Below are positions 41,451 through 50,155 of a DNA stretch of 64,000 nt, one piece after another. The notes under the pieces are model-generated. The model ran no database searches. It had not been told where the DNA came from and saw only the letters and a program-made list of their open reading frames with translations. The first letter of the stretch is position 1; each line of letters begins with the position of its first letter. The DNA is taken from positions 496,001 through 560,000 of the forward strand of contig NZ_JAKMHX010000030.1 in the NCBI RefSeq assembly GCF_022048975.1, read 5' to 3'. The stretch is from Sporosarcina cyprini (lineage in GTDB: Bacteria; Bacillota; Bacilli; Bacillales_A; Planococcaceae). Made by a program: the position numbers and the translations under genes.

Positions 41451-41574
41451 TGAGCGACGTAAAAAGGAAAATTGCTTTATTTACTGGGGGTAAGCCGTCT
41501 TCGAGGTATCGGGGGTGGCTCTTTGTAACGAATTAGCCGAGGCAGGATATTCAGGAGATGAGCACCAACATTGA
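41451..41574 (+). pseudogene. Frameshifted N-terminal remnant of a short-chain dehydrogenase
   Basis: An ATG opens a frame reading SDVKRKIALFTGG, and after a frame change the sequence reads EVSGVALCNELAEAGYSG before a stop. Together these resemble the Rossmann start of short-chain dehydrogenases (TGG...GIGxEV...LAEAGY) with part of the Gly motif lost. No further coding sequence follows. The rest of the 41282-41665 spacer shows nothing else I can support. Confidence 0.4.
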
Positions 41575-41665
41575 TCATCTCCTGCAACCTGCTGCGCCCA
41601 TTTATCTAACAGTAGACGGATGAGCAAAATGAATGTTTGACCATGAACTCGACATACAAGCTCTT

Positions 41666-41866
41666 TTATTCACTTTTAAAAGAGCTTCCTTTTTCCTTCA
41701 GGGCACTTTTAATTATCTCTATACTTTTCGGTCCCATACCATGCAGAGCGGCTAATTCTGTTTCGGTTACACCTACTAACTGGTTTATGTCTGTGTAACC
41801 TGCTCCCTCTAGTGCTCTTAGTGCAGGTTTTGATAATCCTTTTGGGAAATCATTAAAATGAGTCAT
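41666..41866 (-). CDS. Small helix-hairpin-helix protein
   Basis: This 66-residue protein consists almost entirely of helix-hairpin-helix sequence (LSKPALRALEGAGYTDINQL, then LAALHGMGPKSIEIIKSAL), like the C-terminal domain of RNA polymerase alpha and other DNA-binding HhH modules. The ATG follows AAAGGAG at eight bases. It may bind DNA without sequence specificity. It is close to, but probably separate from, the penicillin-binding protein gene. Confidence 0.85.
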   Translation of the reverse strand: MTHFNDFPKGLSKPALRALEGAGYTDINQLVGVTETELAALHGMGPKSIEIIKSALKEKGSSFKSE

Positions 41867-41966
41867 AATTCATCTCCTTTTATAATCGTTTCCATTAAGA
41901 GCCAAAGAACGCCTTGAAACAGCCAGAAGTTATTATCCTTACATTTCAATCCGTGTTTTTAGTCAT

Positions 41967-44093
41967 TCACCGATCATTTCCTCCCCGATTATGCCTATCT
42001 TTCCCTTTCTCTTTTTCTCGTTTCTTCTTTTCTTTCTCTTGTTTCTTCTCTCTCTTCTCCCTTTGCTTATCCCTCTTTTTCTGTTCCTTCTCCTTTTTCT
42101 TTTCCCACTTCTTATTCTCTCTTTTTTGCTTTTGCTCTTTCTCCTTCAACTTCCCTTTTTGTTTCTCCAGCTCTTTTTTATTTTTCGCGATTAACGGCAA
42201 ATCAAATTTCTTTGTATGCAATTCACTGGTCGACTTGGATAAGACTTGTCCGAAAATCGACGGCACTGTGAAACTGCTCGTCGATGTTAAATAGTGCTCG
42301 GCATCCGTTTGATCATAACCTAACCAAACCGCACCTACGATGTCCGGTGTATAGCCAACGAACCAATGATCCTTTGAACCATCCACGCCCGTGAACGGCA
42401 GCTGGGTAGTGCCCGTCTTTCCCGCTACATCCACTTCTGAAATCTGCGCTTTCTTGCCCGTGCCATTTTCCACAGCACCTTGCAGCATATAGGTCATTTG
42501 CTGGGCAACTGCCGCATCAGTCACGTCTGTTTTCTGCTCTTGCCACTTTCCAAGGACTTTTCCTTCTGAGTCTTTAATTTCTACAATCGCATGGGCTTCC
42601 ATCATGACTCCATCATTCGCAAACGTTGAAAACGCCTGCGCCATACGCAAAGGCGACGTCCCCTTGTGCAAGCCCCCTAAAGCGAGGCCGAGATTCTGAT
42701 CATCCTTTTCCAGTGGAATGCCGAATCGCTCTACGCTGCTCACACCTTTTTCAATCCCAATTTGGTGCAAGAGCCAGACGGGAGGGATATTATACGAATG
42801 AACGACGGCATCATACATCGTCACCCGCCCTCTATATTGCTTATCAAAGTTTTTCGGAGAATACCCATTGATATTGATTGGCTCGTCGACGAGCAAATCC
42901 GATAGTTCATAGCCCTGCTCCAGCGCGGCCGTGTAGACCGCAAGGGGCTTCAATGACGATCCCGGCTGTCTAATGAGCTGGGTTGCATGGTTAAAGCGGC
43001 CATACGTATATTCCCCTCTGCCTCCAATCAATCCTAGAATCCCGCCCGTTTTCGGATCCAAGAAAACGGAAGCACTCTGCATGAGCTGATCCGGCTTGCT
43101 TTCAGGAAAATAACGATCATCCTGATAAACCGCTTCAAGCGCGTCTTGGATGACAGGATTTAATGTCGTAGTAATATGTAGTCCGCCAGATAACACTTCA
43201 TTTTTCGTCAGATGATACTTGTTAACCGCCTCGTCAACAATACGGTCTATATAATAAGGATACTTCCCTGTGTAATCCAACGTGTCTGAATCTGCTAACA
43301 CAATCTTTTGCCCAATTGTTTCTTCATATTCGGCTTGGCTAATGTACTTTTCATCTTTCATTAACGATAAAACAAGATTGCGCCGTTCCACCGACTTCTC
43401 CATATTTTTGTGAGGAGACAATTGAGAGGGCGCTTTTATTAATCCCGCTAACGTAGCACATTCGCTCAAAGTTAATTCACTTACATCTTTTCCGAAATAC
43501 ACTTGCGCGGCACGTTGAACACCCCATGCTCCCTCTCCAAAGTAAATTTGGTTCAGATAGCGCTCCATAATTTCATCTTTTGAATACGTTCGCTCAATCT
43601 TTTTCGTCAGAATCATTTCTTTAAATTTACGAGAATATGTCCGCTCGCTTGATAAAAATGCATTTTTCGTGAGCTGTTGCGTAATCGTGCTCCCTCCAGC
43701 CACAACTTTCCCCTTTAACAGGTTTTGAGTAAAGGCCCGCGCAATCCCAACATAATTAATGCCGCTATGTTTGTAAAATCGTTGATCCTCAACAGAAATG
43801 ACAGCTTCAACGAGCTCTTTTGGAATTTGGTCCAGAGAAACTCCTTCAATAGTAGAATTCGATAATTTACTAACGATTTCTCCGTTCTGATCATAAATAA
43901 AAGTAGGCCTCGGCTCGGGTTCGTCTAGTTTACTAACATCACTACTAGAAATTAATAAATTCAAAATGACCAGTCCACAAATGACCAGTACAAGCATTCC
44001 GATAAGCGCGATGCGGAATGGCTTCTTCAGCCTAGACCATTTCTTCCCTGCTCGTAATCGTTTCTGTTGTTCCTTATGTTCCATTCTTTTCAA
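41967..44093 (-). CDS. Class A penicillin-binding protein (transglycosylase/transpeptidase)
   Basis: This bifunctional enzyme polymerises and cross-links peptidoglycan. After a basic N-terminus and one transmembrane helix (about 28-50), the GT51 domain carries EDQRFYKHSGI, GGSTITQQLTKNAF and the RKFKEM region. The transpeptidase has the catalytic SxxK in PGSSLKPLA, SYN in HSYNIPP and KTGT in AGKTGTTQ. The last 70 residues (about 638-708) are almost pure Lys/Glu/Arg/Gln, an unusual highly charged extracellular tail. The TTG start follows GAAGGTGG. It resembles B. subtilis PBP2c/2d in length. Confidence 0.93.
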   Translation of the reverse strand: MKRMEHKEQQKRLRAGKKWSRLKKPFRIALIGMLVLVICGLVILNLLISSSDVSKLDEPEPRPTFIYDQNGEIVSKLSNSTIEGVSLDQIPKELVEAVISVEDQRFYKHSGINYVGIARAFTQNLLKGKVVAGGSTITQQLTKNAFLSSERTYSRKFKEMILTKKIERTYSKDEIMERYLNQIYFGEGAWGVQRAAQVYFGKDVSELTLSECATLAGLIKAPSQLSPHKNMEKSVERRNLVLSLMKDEKYISQAEYEETIGQKIVLADSDTLDYTGKYPYYIDRIVDEAVNKYHLTKNEVLSGGLHITTTLNPVIQDALEAVYQDDRYFPESKPDQLMQSASVFLDPKTGGILGLIGGRGEYTYGRFNHATQLIRQPGSSLKPLAVYTAALEQGYELSDLLVDEPININGYSPKNFDKQYRGRVTMYDAVVHSYNIPPVWLLHQIGIEKGVSSVERFGIPLEKDDQNLGLALGGLHKGTSPLRMAQAFSTFANDGVMMEAHAIVEIKDSEGKVLGKWQEQKTDVTDAAVAQQMTYMLQGAVENGTGKKAQISEVDVAGKTGTTQLPFTGVDGSKDHWFVGYTPDIVGAVWLGYDQTDAEHYLTSTSSFTVPSIFGQVLSKSTSELHTKKFDLPLIAKNKKELEKQKGKLKEKEQKQKRENKKWEKKKEKEQKKRDKQREKREKKQEKEKKKREKEKGKDRHNRGGNDR

Positions 44094-44324
44094 ATGAATT
44101 CCACCTTCTTCATCGCCAATTAACTTTCAAAGTTTAACATGCCGGTAAGAAGAAACCCAACTGAAAGACAACAGGGTAATTTTAGCAACACCGGCCGATA
44201 ACAGAGTCGCTTTTTCACATACAAAAAAGCACCTCCCTGTTCTATTGCCGGAGACGCTAAGAAATATGCATGGTTTGCTTGCTGTCTTACGATTTTTAGA
44301 TTTTACTATTTTTCCGTGCGCCAA

Positions 44325-44747
44325 TTACTCCTTATGATCGAGTATCTCGATATAGTAAGCCTCCGTTTTAGGAGGATTCGATTCTCTAACATAATCACAA
44401 TACACACGTACTTTTTGGTTTAGCTTCAGCTGTCTAAAATTTATCGCATTCTTGTAATTCTTATTTTTTGAGACTTTTATTTGATTTGCACCATGACCTT
44501 GAAAAGGGCCGAACACGATTTCCTTAAAACCACCGGGTTCTTCTGACAACCAGATGGAATGAAGATGCTTAGAAACTACATAACCTTCCATCACCATATG
44601 GTGTTCTGGAAGTTCCCCCAAATCAATGGCTACTTGTTTTTGAAAAGTAATTTTGTTCATGAGGAAAAAGGTTGCCAGAACTAATGAACAAGCTAAGAAC
44701 CATTGTTGCTTTGTCTGGAAAGGAGTTATCTTAGCCAATGTATACAC
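44325..44747 (-). CDS. Membrane-anchored YobA/DUF3221-like protein
   Basis: An N-terminal hydrophobic helix (about 16-32) serves as signal or anchor. The outer domain reads like DUF3221/YobA proteins: EGYVVSKHLHSIWLSEEP, then LNQKVRVYCDYVRESNPPKT and a final strand. These are small secreted OB-like proteins of unknown role. The GTG at 44747 or a TTG three codons later (after GGGGTG) could be the start. It stands alone between the penicillin-binding protein and a polytopic membrane protein. Confidence 0.65.
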   Translation of the reverse strand: MYTLAKITPFQTKQQWFLACSLVLATFFLMNKITFQKQVAIDLGELPEHHMVMEGYVVSKHLHSIWLSEEPGGFKEIVFGPFQGHGANQIKVSKNKNYKNAINFRQLKLNQKVRVYCDYVRESNPPKTEAYYIEILDHKE

Positions 44748-44896
44748 CCCATTACAGATTTCATATGCCTCCTATATTATAAAGGGGAAAAATTAAGAGT
44801 TAAGTTATAGTACACCTAGAGTAGTAAAAATCTTCTTCAACTGCACCCGTTAGGACAATCAACTATATTCCTTCTTATCTTTACTTATCACCTTTC

Positions 44897-45496
44897 TTAT
44901 TCGGCGATCAGCTTTTCAATTCGTTCTTTGTCAAGTGATAATGGAGTTGCTAGAAAAACCATAAAACCTCCTATCATATACATGAAAACACTAAGCCCCA
45001 GGTTAGGATGTGCCGGCGTAAAGCGCAGCACCGTCATGATGACAATTCCTACGATAGTCATGGCTGCCATTGCTTTCGGCCACTTGACGAGTTGGTTCGT
45101 TTTACGGGGATTCACAAATACCGAAGCAATCTTTTCTTTCCATAGATGGCCCAGTAGGAATAAAAATAATGTACCGATCAGGAATGGCCAAAAAGCTACC
45201 GAGCCAAATACCGACCTGACAAAAGGCATCATTGCGAAAATAGAAAGTCCGATAAGCATCCAATACATCTGAAGGGAATTGTAACGCCTTGGTTCGTGCT
45301 TACTATAACGCCTCCACAATAAGAGGAGGCGGAACATGATGAAAGCCTCCACAGTCAGGTTGATCGGCAGCCAAAAAAGGAAATGCCCTTCTGGTTCGGC
45401 GCTAGCGACTAGTAGTAACAATAGGTGCAGAAAAAATGTAAAGACAATAAGATTATCTGCCTTCACGGGCTTGTTAATTTCCTCTTGTATATTCAT
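44897..45496 (-). CDS. Hypothetical polytopic membrane protein
   Basis: About 199 aa with six hydrophobic helices (approximately 18-34, 42-62, 77-98, 102-120, 142-160 and 168-186) and charged loops. No family is recognised. The ATG at 45496 follows AGGGAGGGG. The 460-base spacer upstream contains no convincing gene. Confidence 0.75.
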   Translation of the reverse strand: MNIQEEINKPVKADNLIVFTFFLHLLLLLVASAEPEGHFLFWLPINLTVEAFIMFRLLLLWRRYSKHEPRRYNSLQMYWMLIGLSIFAMMPFVRSVFGSVAFWPFLIGTLFLFLLGHLWKEKIASVFVNPRKTNQLVKWPKAMAAMTIVGIVIMTVLRFTPAHPNLGLSVFMYMIGGFMVFLATPLSLDKERIEKLIAE

Positions 45497-45958
45497 CAAG
45501 TCCCCTCCCTTTTTTTGACAAACGTCATTGCGTCGTTCTATGTTTCATGGTCAGCATACATTAGCGGTTTACTATATAATTGCTAATACGTTTCAAAGCC
45601 AAAAGAGTTCCAAATATTCTACAGTTAAAAATAGCTTTACTCCTTATTGAAGTAAAGCACTGGCTAGTTTTTGTATAGTTCTTTATCAATTAACTACTTT
45701 TTAATAAAGGCGAGTCAGTAGTTATATTGATTACTACGTCTGGAGTACTATTCAAAACACAACTTCGCCAGAAGGCTTCTTGGTTTAGACCGCAATTAGC
45801 TACGTCCAAGAAGGACTTCTATTATCGTACGGTAAACATTGATTTAATAGCATTCTCGCTTGACGATGTGTATTCTTACATTTACCAAACGCTTCTCATT
45901 CCTGAATCACTTGCACCGCTTCTTCCTATTGCAACTGCAGCTTTGTGTTGTGGAAGGA
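45497..45958. other. Non-coding spacer with a weak hairpin
   Basis: No convincing gene is seen. An 8-bp hairpin GCTTTACT/AGTAAAGC lies at 45634-45658, without a clear U-run. A 103-aa plus-strand frame from 45727 lacks a ribosome site and runs antisense into the next gene, so I treat it as chance. Confidence 0.55.
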
Positions 45959-46486
45959 CTAATTTTCAATTACAATTTCTCCCTCACCTATTGGTGCTTC
46001 GAATCCAGCAAGGTAGGAAGTCAACGTTTCTTCTGTAATAGGAAAGGCATTTGCATCAAAACGTTTGTTTCGTATACTAAGTCGTTCACGCAAATTATCA
46101 GGATGAACATGTAAATAAATTAGCGCCCATTTACCACCAGACTTTTCGATAAGTTGCTTATATTGGTTCCTTCTTACACGATTCCAGAAACTAAAGTCAA
46201 TTACCACCTGTCGCTTTTCATGAATTAACTTTACTAATTGATGTTGCAATTTCCTTTCTGCCTCTTTCTTGTATTCCTCAATCTTTTCGATCGGGAAATC
46301 AATCCCATACCGGCCATTAGTAGCCCATATTTCTTCATCAATAGAGAGACGTACGAAACCTTCTTTTTCTAATAGTTGTGAGAATGTAGTTTTACCAGAT
46401 CCAGCTACACCACACATCATTACTACTAACGGAGTGATCTCATCTCGTTCACGATAAATTACGTCAAAATTAAATTTTTCGAACAT
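45959..46486 (-). CDS. P-loop kinase-like ATP-binding protein (AAA_33 type)
   Basis: The Walker A motif GVAGSGKTTFSQLL lies near residue 27. VVIDFSFWNRVRRNQY corresponds to the Walker B/lid region and is followed by LIYLHVHPDNLRERLSIRN. This pattern is shared by small nucleoside/polynucleotide-type kinases and zeta-toxin-like proteins annotated as AAA_33. The substrate is unknown. The ATG follows AAAGGGG at about ten bases. It stands among unrelated accessory genes and no antitoxin-like partner is adjacent. Confidence 0.8.
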   Translation of the reverse strand: MFEKFNFDVIYRERDEITPLVVMMCGVAGSGKTTFSQLLEKEGFVRLSIDEEIWATNGRYGIDFPIEKIEEYKKEAERKLQHQLVKLIHEKRQVVIDFSFWNRVRRNQYKQLIEKSGGKWALIYLHVHPDNLRERLSIRNKRFDANAFPITEETLTSYLAGFEAPIGEGEIVIEN

Positions 46487-46566
46487 TCCACTATAACCCC
46501 TTTTCTAGGAGACCTAAAGACATTCCAATTATAGATTTAGATGTAGAAGAATCTAATGATATTACT

Positions 46567-47028
46567 TTAGAGTCTAATTTTCATTCCCTCGTGGGAAGCA
46601 ATAAATCCTAATTGTTCATAGAATCGAATTGCATCAGGCCGCTTTTTGTCCGTCGTCAACTGGACTAAGTGACAGCCCCTATCTTTTGCTCGATCTATGG
46701 CAAAACGGATCATCTGACTTCCAACCCCCTTTCCCCTAACCGATGCAGATGTACGGAGTCCCTCAATCGTTGCCCGCCATCCTCCTTGATAGGTAATGTA
46801 GGGAGTGAACGTTATTTGTAAAACGCCAACGAGTTCTTCATCTAACGAAGCAACAAGTAATTCGTTATTTGGATCCAATTCAATCGCTCTAAAAGCTTCA
46901 AAGTAGCTTTCAGGCAACGGATTTTCGTATCGCTCTCTTTTGCTTCCAAGATCATCATCAGCTAGCATACTGACAATACGATCAAGATCTTCTTCGATAG
47001 CTATCCTAAAGGTTAAGTTAGTTTTCAT
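46567..47028 (-). CDS. GNAT-family N-acetyltransferase
   Basis: The acetyl-CoA-binding motif A is RTSASVRGKGVGSQMI, followed by the motif B segment CHLVQLTTDKKRPDAIRFYE with FYEQLGF. About 153 aa, one domain, cytoplasmic. I chose the ATG at 47028 after AAGGAG; the longest frame starts upstream of that site. A short leader ORF and a hairpin with a T-rich tract precede it (47062-47118), suggesting regulated expression. The substrate is unknown. Confidence 0.88.
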   Translation of the reverse strand: MKTNLTFRIAIEEDLDRIVSMLADDDLGSKRERYENPLPESYFEAFRAIELDPNNELLVASLDEELVGVLQITFTPYITYQGGWRATIEGLRTSASVRGKGVGSQMIRFAIDRAKDRGCHLVQLTTDKKRPDAIRFYEQLGFIASHEGMKIRL

Positions 47029-47061
47029 CTTGTGCCACTCCTTTTTGTTATCCTCTTCCAC

Positions 47062-47118
47062 TCAAGATTCAAAAAGAAAAATGCTCCTCCATCTTTTATA
47101 AGGAAGGGGCTTAGTCAA
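47062..47118 (-). promoter_or_regulatory. Leader peptide and attenuator-like hairpin upstream of the acetyltransferase
   Basis: On the minus strand GAGGAGG is followed after about 11 bases by TTG and an 18-codon frame, MTKPLPYKRWRSIFLFES, ending in TGA about 33 bases before the acetyltransferase start. Within it GCCCCTTCC and GGAGGAGC can pair and are followed by ATTTTTCTTTTT, an intrinsic-terminator arrangement. A TATAAT lies upstream near 47157. This layout resembles ribosome-mediated attenuators of Bacillales resistance genes. It is inference from sequence. Confidence 0.45.
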
Positions 47119-47296
47119 ATTAATTAATACCTCCTCAGTACAAAAGGATTTACTATAATTATAAGACATTTGATTAGCAGCATGTCAGCTTTTCCAGACC
47201 CGTAATGCCTGCTTGAAAAATATAATTAGCAGATGGTGTGTAAACACAGACCTCCTTTCCAACTTTGAATAAGTTATGAGAAAGGAGGTGAAAAAA

Positions 47297-47917
47297 TTGA
47301 CTGAAAATAAAACAAATAATAAGGAAATAGAAGAATTCTATCAAGCGGTAGATGACTTAAATGAAGCAGCCAGTGATTTCTTCCGGATCCCCGTATTTTT
47401 TAGCCATCAAAACCTATTTACACTGGGACCAGCCCAACCTCCATTATCACAAGAGCAACGGTTTATTATTCGTATGTTCAACGAAATCAAAAAGGTCCTT
47501 CTTTTCCCGAGAACACTCCCCAATACAGAGCAATATCCTGACACGACCGTAGAAAATGTGCGTCGAATCGTTAACTCCAGCTACGGAACCATTGCCGCCC
47601 TATTAAAACCAACACGGCGGACGGCTCAATTAGAGACCTATTCTCCATTCATGCAAATCGAACCTTCAATGTCTTATCAACGTGGACTACCCTTGCTTCT
47701 CGTAAAACAAAGCACGATTAAAGCCGGAGGCATTTGGGGTGATGCAGGGCCACTCGCACCTTACACGCCACTCATCTGGTTTTCCGAAACAACAACTGTA
47801 GAAGAATTCTTTGAAAGTGTTGCGTGGAAAGAAGCATTACAAAACTGGGCGGGACAAGTTAGAAGCGGCTATTTTATTCAGACCAATCCTGAATTTAAAT
47901 ATACTTGTGATGAATAA
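47297..47917 (+). CDS. Conserved-looking soluble protein of unknown function
   Basis: About 206 aa. The TTG at 47297 follows AGAAAGGAGGTG; the longer frame overlaps that site. The central part (QEQRFIIRMFNEIKKVLLFP, then ENVRRIVNSSYGTIAALL) and the later FMQIEPSMSYQRGLPLLLVK resemble the alternating strands of TIR-like or nucleoside-deoxyribosyltransferase-like nucleotide-binding folds, including an IEP...GLP element. I cannot assign a family with confidence. It is single, plus-strand, and closed by its own terminator, with a long AT-rich leader upstream. Confidence 0.72.
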   Translation: MTENKTNNKEIEEFYQAVDDLNEAASDFFRIPVFFSHQNLFTLGPAQPPLSQEQRFIIRMFNEIKKVLLFPRTLPNTEQYPDTTVENVRRIVNSSYGTIAALLKPTRRTAQLETYSPFMQIEPSMSYQRGLPLLLVKQSTIKAGGIWGDAGPLAPYTPLIWFSETTTVEEFFESVAWKEALQNWAGQVRSGYFIQTNPEFKYTCDE

Positions 47918-47963
47918 TTAATTCTAATGAACGTATTGAAGAGATTCCATAAACATTAATGAA

Positions 47964-47989
47964 GGCCACTTGACGCCAAGTGGTCTTTT
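47964..47989 (+). terminator. Rho-independent terminator
   Basis: GGCCACTTG and CAAGTGGTC form a 9-bp stem with a four-base loop, followed by TTTTCCTCGCTTTTTT. It lies 46 bases after the stop of the preceding plus-strand gene. Confidence 0.9.
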
Positions 47990-48008
47990 CCTCGCTTTTT
48001 TTATCTTA

Positions 48009-48132
48009 GAAGCCGTGGATTTACGTTTCAGGCAGACGCTTTCCGCGGGCACGGCTTCAATCTCCTCGTCACTTCGCTCCTGCGGGGCTTTCTGCTCGCG
48101 CTATTCCCGCTGGAGTCGCTATCTTCCACTCC
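48009..48132 (+). repeat. GC-rich dispersed intergenic repeat of Bacillaceae type
   Basis: This about 124-base GC-rich tract (GACGCTTTCCGCGGGCACGG, then CGCTCCTGCGGGG and ATTCCCGC.GGAGTCGC) matches, from memory, a palindromic repeat widespread in Bacillaceae and Planococcaceae genomes. Its composition contrasts sharply with the flanking DNA. It covers the last 64 bases or so of the next minus-strand gene, so it has supplied that gene's C-terminal codons and stop. Confidence 0.7.
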
Positions 48133-49013
48133 AAGTTCTTCATCTGCAGGGTGAGATGTTGTAATGCCGGATGGGAAGCAGCTATGTCCATCAACTTCGT
48201 TAATTTTCTATTGCACCATGGGCATGTTGAATGGCTCGTCCCAAGAAAACGAGCATGAAATTCTCCGGGTAATTCATCATACGATTGGTCTGCTTGCCTA
48301 ATTGCATAGCACAATGGATTCACAAGGTCGCGCCTATCCCCATTTTGAGTAAGCTCCCAGCCACCATCCAAAGCATAATTTTCAGTGGGTACATATAATT
48401 GCCCCGCCCATTTTGGAGGCTGCATTTGCCAAATCCGAAACTGTTCTTCGATTACAGAATCACCGATCCAGCCGAGTATCAGGAGCAGATGGTTTCGATT
48501 CTCCTCATCCCAGCTCACTCGTTCTAAAAGCTGATTTCGAATGTTTTCAGGTGCGTCTTTAAAAAGAATCGGATTACGAAACATGCCACGCTGAATTAGC
48601 TCTGGTAAAGCAACGGATACATTCTCATCCCGGTAGCACACCAATGATAATAAAATTTCTTCTGCAACACTTTCATTGGCAAAAGCGAGGTTTTCCATTG
48701 CACAGTTCAACATTCGCTCCGCATCTTGGTCTGATAACGATAAATACATATGCTCCAGGCTTACCGGATAAGAAACATATTTGATAAGTGGGTCATGCTT
48801 TCTAGGCGTATGCATCACCTTGAGAATGTCGACAAGATCTGTTAATCCATCATATAGATTTACCGTTTTGCGGTGCTGCTCGATATAAGCTTGCCGCTTT
48901 TTTCGTTCCTGTGCCTGATGGCAGGGCATACAGATGCCACCTGTTTTGACTGCTGTGCTCGGCAAAACAGTTGCACTGCATTCTTCCATCTTGCATGGTA
49001 TTCGTTCCGCCAT
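48069..49013 (-). CDS. Zinc-finger-containing hypothetical protein of the immunity cluster
   Basis: The N-terminus holds four cysteines (CKMEEC and CMPC) forming a probable zinc site, and a second pair CPWC lies near residue 271. Between them are helical repeats (about 80-200, EEILLSLVCYRDENVSVALP) suggestive of an alpha-solenoid. The ATG follows GGAGGT. The final 20 or so residues (ATPAGIARAESPAGAK) come from the GC-rich repeat, so the natural end was probably near NLEWK. It heads a group of small immunity-like genes. Confidence 0.72.
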   Translation of the reverse strand: MAERIPCKMEECSATVLPSTAVKTGGICMPCHQAQERKKRQAYIEQHRKTVNLYDGLTDLVDILKVMHTPRKHDPLIKYVSYPVSLEHMYLSLSDQDAERMLNCAMENLAFANESVAEEILLSLVCYRDENVSVALPELIQRGMFRNPILFKDAPENIRNQLLERVSWDEENRNHLLLILGWIGDSVIEEQFRIWQMQPPKWAGQLYVPTENYALDGGWELTQNGDRRDLVNPLCYAIRQADQSYDELPGEFHARFLGTSHSTCPWCNRKLTKLMDIAASHPALQHLTLQMKNLEWKIATPAGIARAESPAGAK

Positions 49014-49031
49014 TCTAATGAACCTCCGTCG

Positions 49032-49703
49032 TTATGTACCAATATACAGTTTATTTTCCGAGAAGATTGCTGAGTAACCTTGTCTGTACAAATTAAAATA
49101 TGCTGCAAACGGATCACCGCTCAAATTATAACGGTGCCACTGAAGATAATATGAAATCCAGTAATCACAGGCAATCGAATAATACGCCTCATCCAAAATT
49201 TCAATCGGCTCATCGTACTCCTTCTGTTCGCTGATGAGATCCGAAATCGCCTCATATAAGTCAGGGTCATACTTATGACGAATTTTATCTATTTCTCCTG
49301 AAGGTACAATTCTAACCTCTATACTTTCAAGCAGGTAATCCGGTAAATCTTCTTCACCTGACTTTAATGAATATTCCACTAACAAACTCTGTAAGTCTTG
49401 AATAAACTGCCTTCCACACTTCAACAATACTTCATCAGATACATTTCTAGCTTTACCTATAAAATATCCCGGCACGGCATGTCCATTAAAATCCTCAGAA
49501 TCTAGTATTTCATAGATTTGAAAGATCTTCTGCAAATATAAGTGCCCATCTTCAAGAGGTTCGAAAGTTGCCTCTACACCTGTTCCATCCGGCATATACA
49601 TTTGAAAATACCCATAAAATTGAGCTTCCTCAATATCTGTTTCGTTTGCACCCTCTTCATTCATCAAATGAAGCAAATACCTTGCATAAGACTGTTTATC
49701 CAT
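49032..49703 (-). CDS. Acidic hypothetical protein of the immunity cluster
   Basis: About 223 aa, acidic, with an alternating alpha/beta profile; no family is recognised. The ATG at 49703 follows GAGGAG at eight bases, while the longest frame starts 17 codons upstream without a site. It lies 18 bases before the zinc-finger gene. Size, acidity and the company of SUKH and YwqG-like genes suggest an immunity protein, which is inference from context. Confidence 0.68.
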   Translation of the reverse strand: MDKQSYARYLLHLMNEEGANETDIEEAQFYGYFQMYMPDGTGVEATFEPLEDGHLYLQKIFQIYEILDSEDFNGHAVPGYFIGKARNVSDEVLLKCGRQFIQDLQSLLVEYSLKSGEEDLPDYLLESIEVRIVPSGEIDKIRHKYDPDLYEAISDLISEQKEYDEPIEILDEAYYSIACDYWISYYLQWHRYNLSGDPFAAYFNLYRQGYSAIFSENKLYIGT

Positions 49704-49802
49704 ATGTTTATCTCCTCTTTGACTTATCGGCGACATTAAACTATTCAACCTCAACGTGAGAAAAACACGTATTTATAATTTCTTTCTATTTATATCACAT
49801 AG

Positions 49803-50111
49803 TTACCTAAATCCATCTTCAGGTTCACCAACCGCAAATCCTAATACTTTCGTAGCTTCCAATTTAAATGTGTCGATCCAAGAATTCCATTCATCGTCAC
49901 TCATTTGCGCATAAAACGATAATCCACTGGGTTCCAGTGATGCTGTTATAAAAACCTGATCATCTTCCTGTCCGAACCAATAAGGAAATCCATTTTTATA
50001 TCCGATCCAACCTGGCATGCTCATATATACAGTCGTTACTTGATTCCATACTTCCTCAGGTAGGTAATACCATATATTTAAATTACAATTTTGAGCGTTT
50101 ATGCTATCCAT
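49803..50111 (-). CDS. Small Trp-rich immunity-like protein
   Basis: About 102 aa, acidic and rich in aromatic residues (NIWYYLPEEVWNQV, MSDDEWNSWIDTF). The ATG at 50111 follows GGTGGTGG. Its composition is typical of small immunity proteins in polymorphic toxin systems, but no named family is assigned. Confidence 0.62.
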   Translation of the reverse strand: MDSINAQNCNLNIWYYLPEEVWNQVTTVYMSMPGWIGYKNGFPYWFGQEDDQVFITASLEPSGLSFYAQMSDDEWNSWIDTFKLEATKVLGFAVGEPEDGFR

Positions 50112-50155
50112 ATGTCCACCACCGTCTATTAAGTTCAATACCTTCTACAAGAATA

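Noticed and set aside
41914..42294. Phe/Ser/Leu-rich plus-strand ORFs
   Set aside because: These are reverse-strand translations of the Lys/Glu-rich tail of the penicillin-binding protein.
44127..44324. 65-aa minus-strand ORF between the penicillin-binding protein and the YobA-like gene
   Set aside because: No ribosome site and no protein-like composition; it overlaps hairpin-forming sequence.
45727..46038. 103-aa plus-strand ORF
   Set aside because: It runs antisense into the P-loop kinase gene and lacks a ribosome site.
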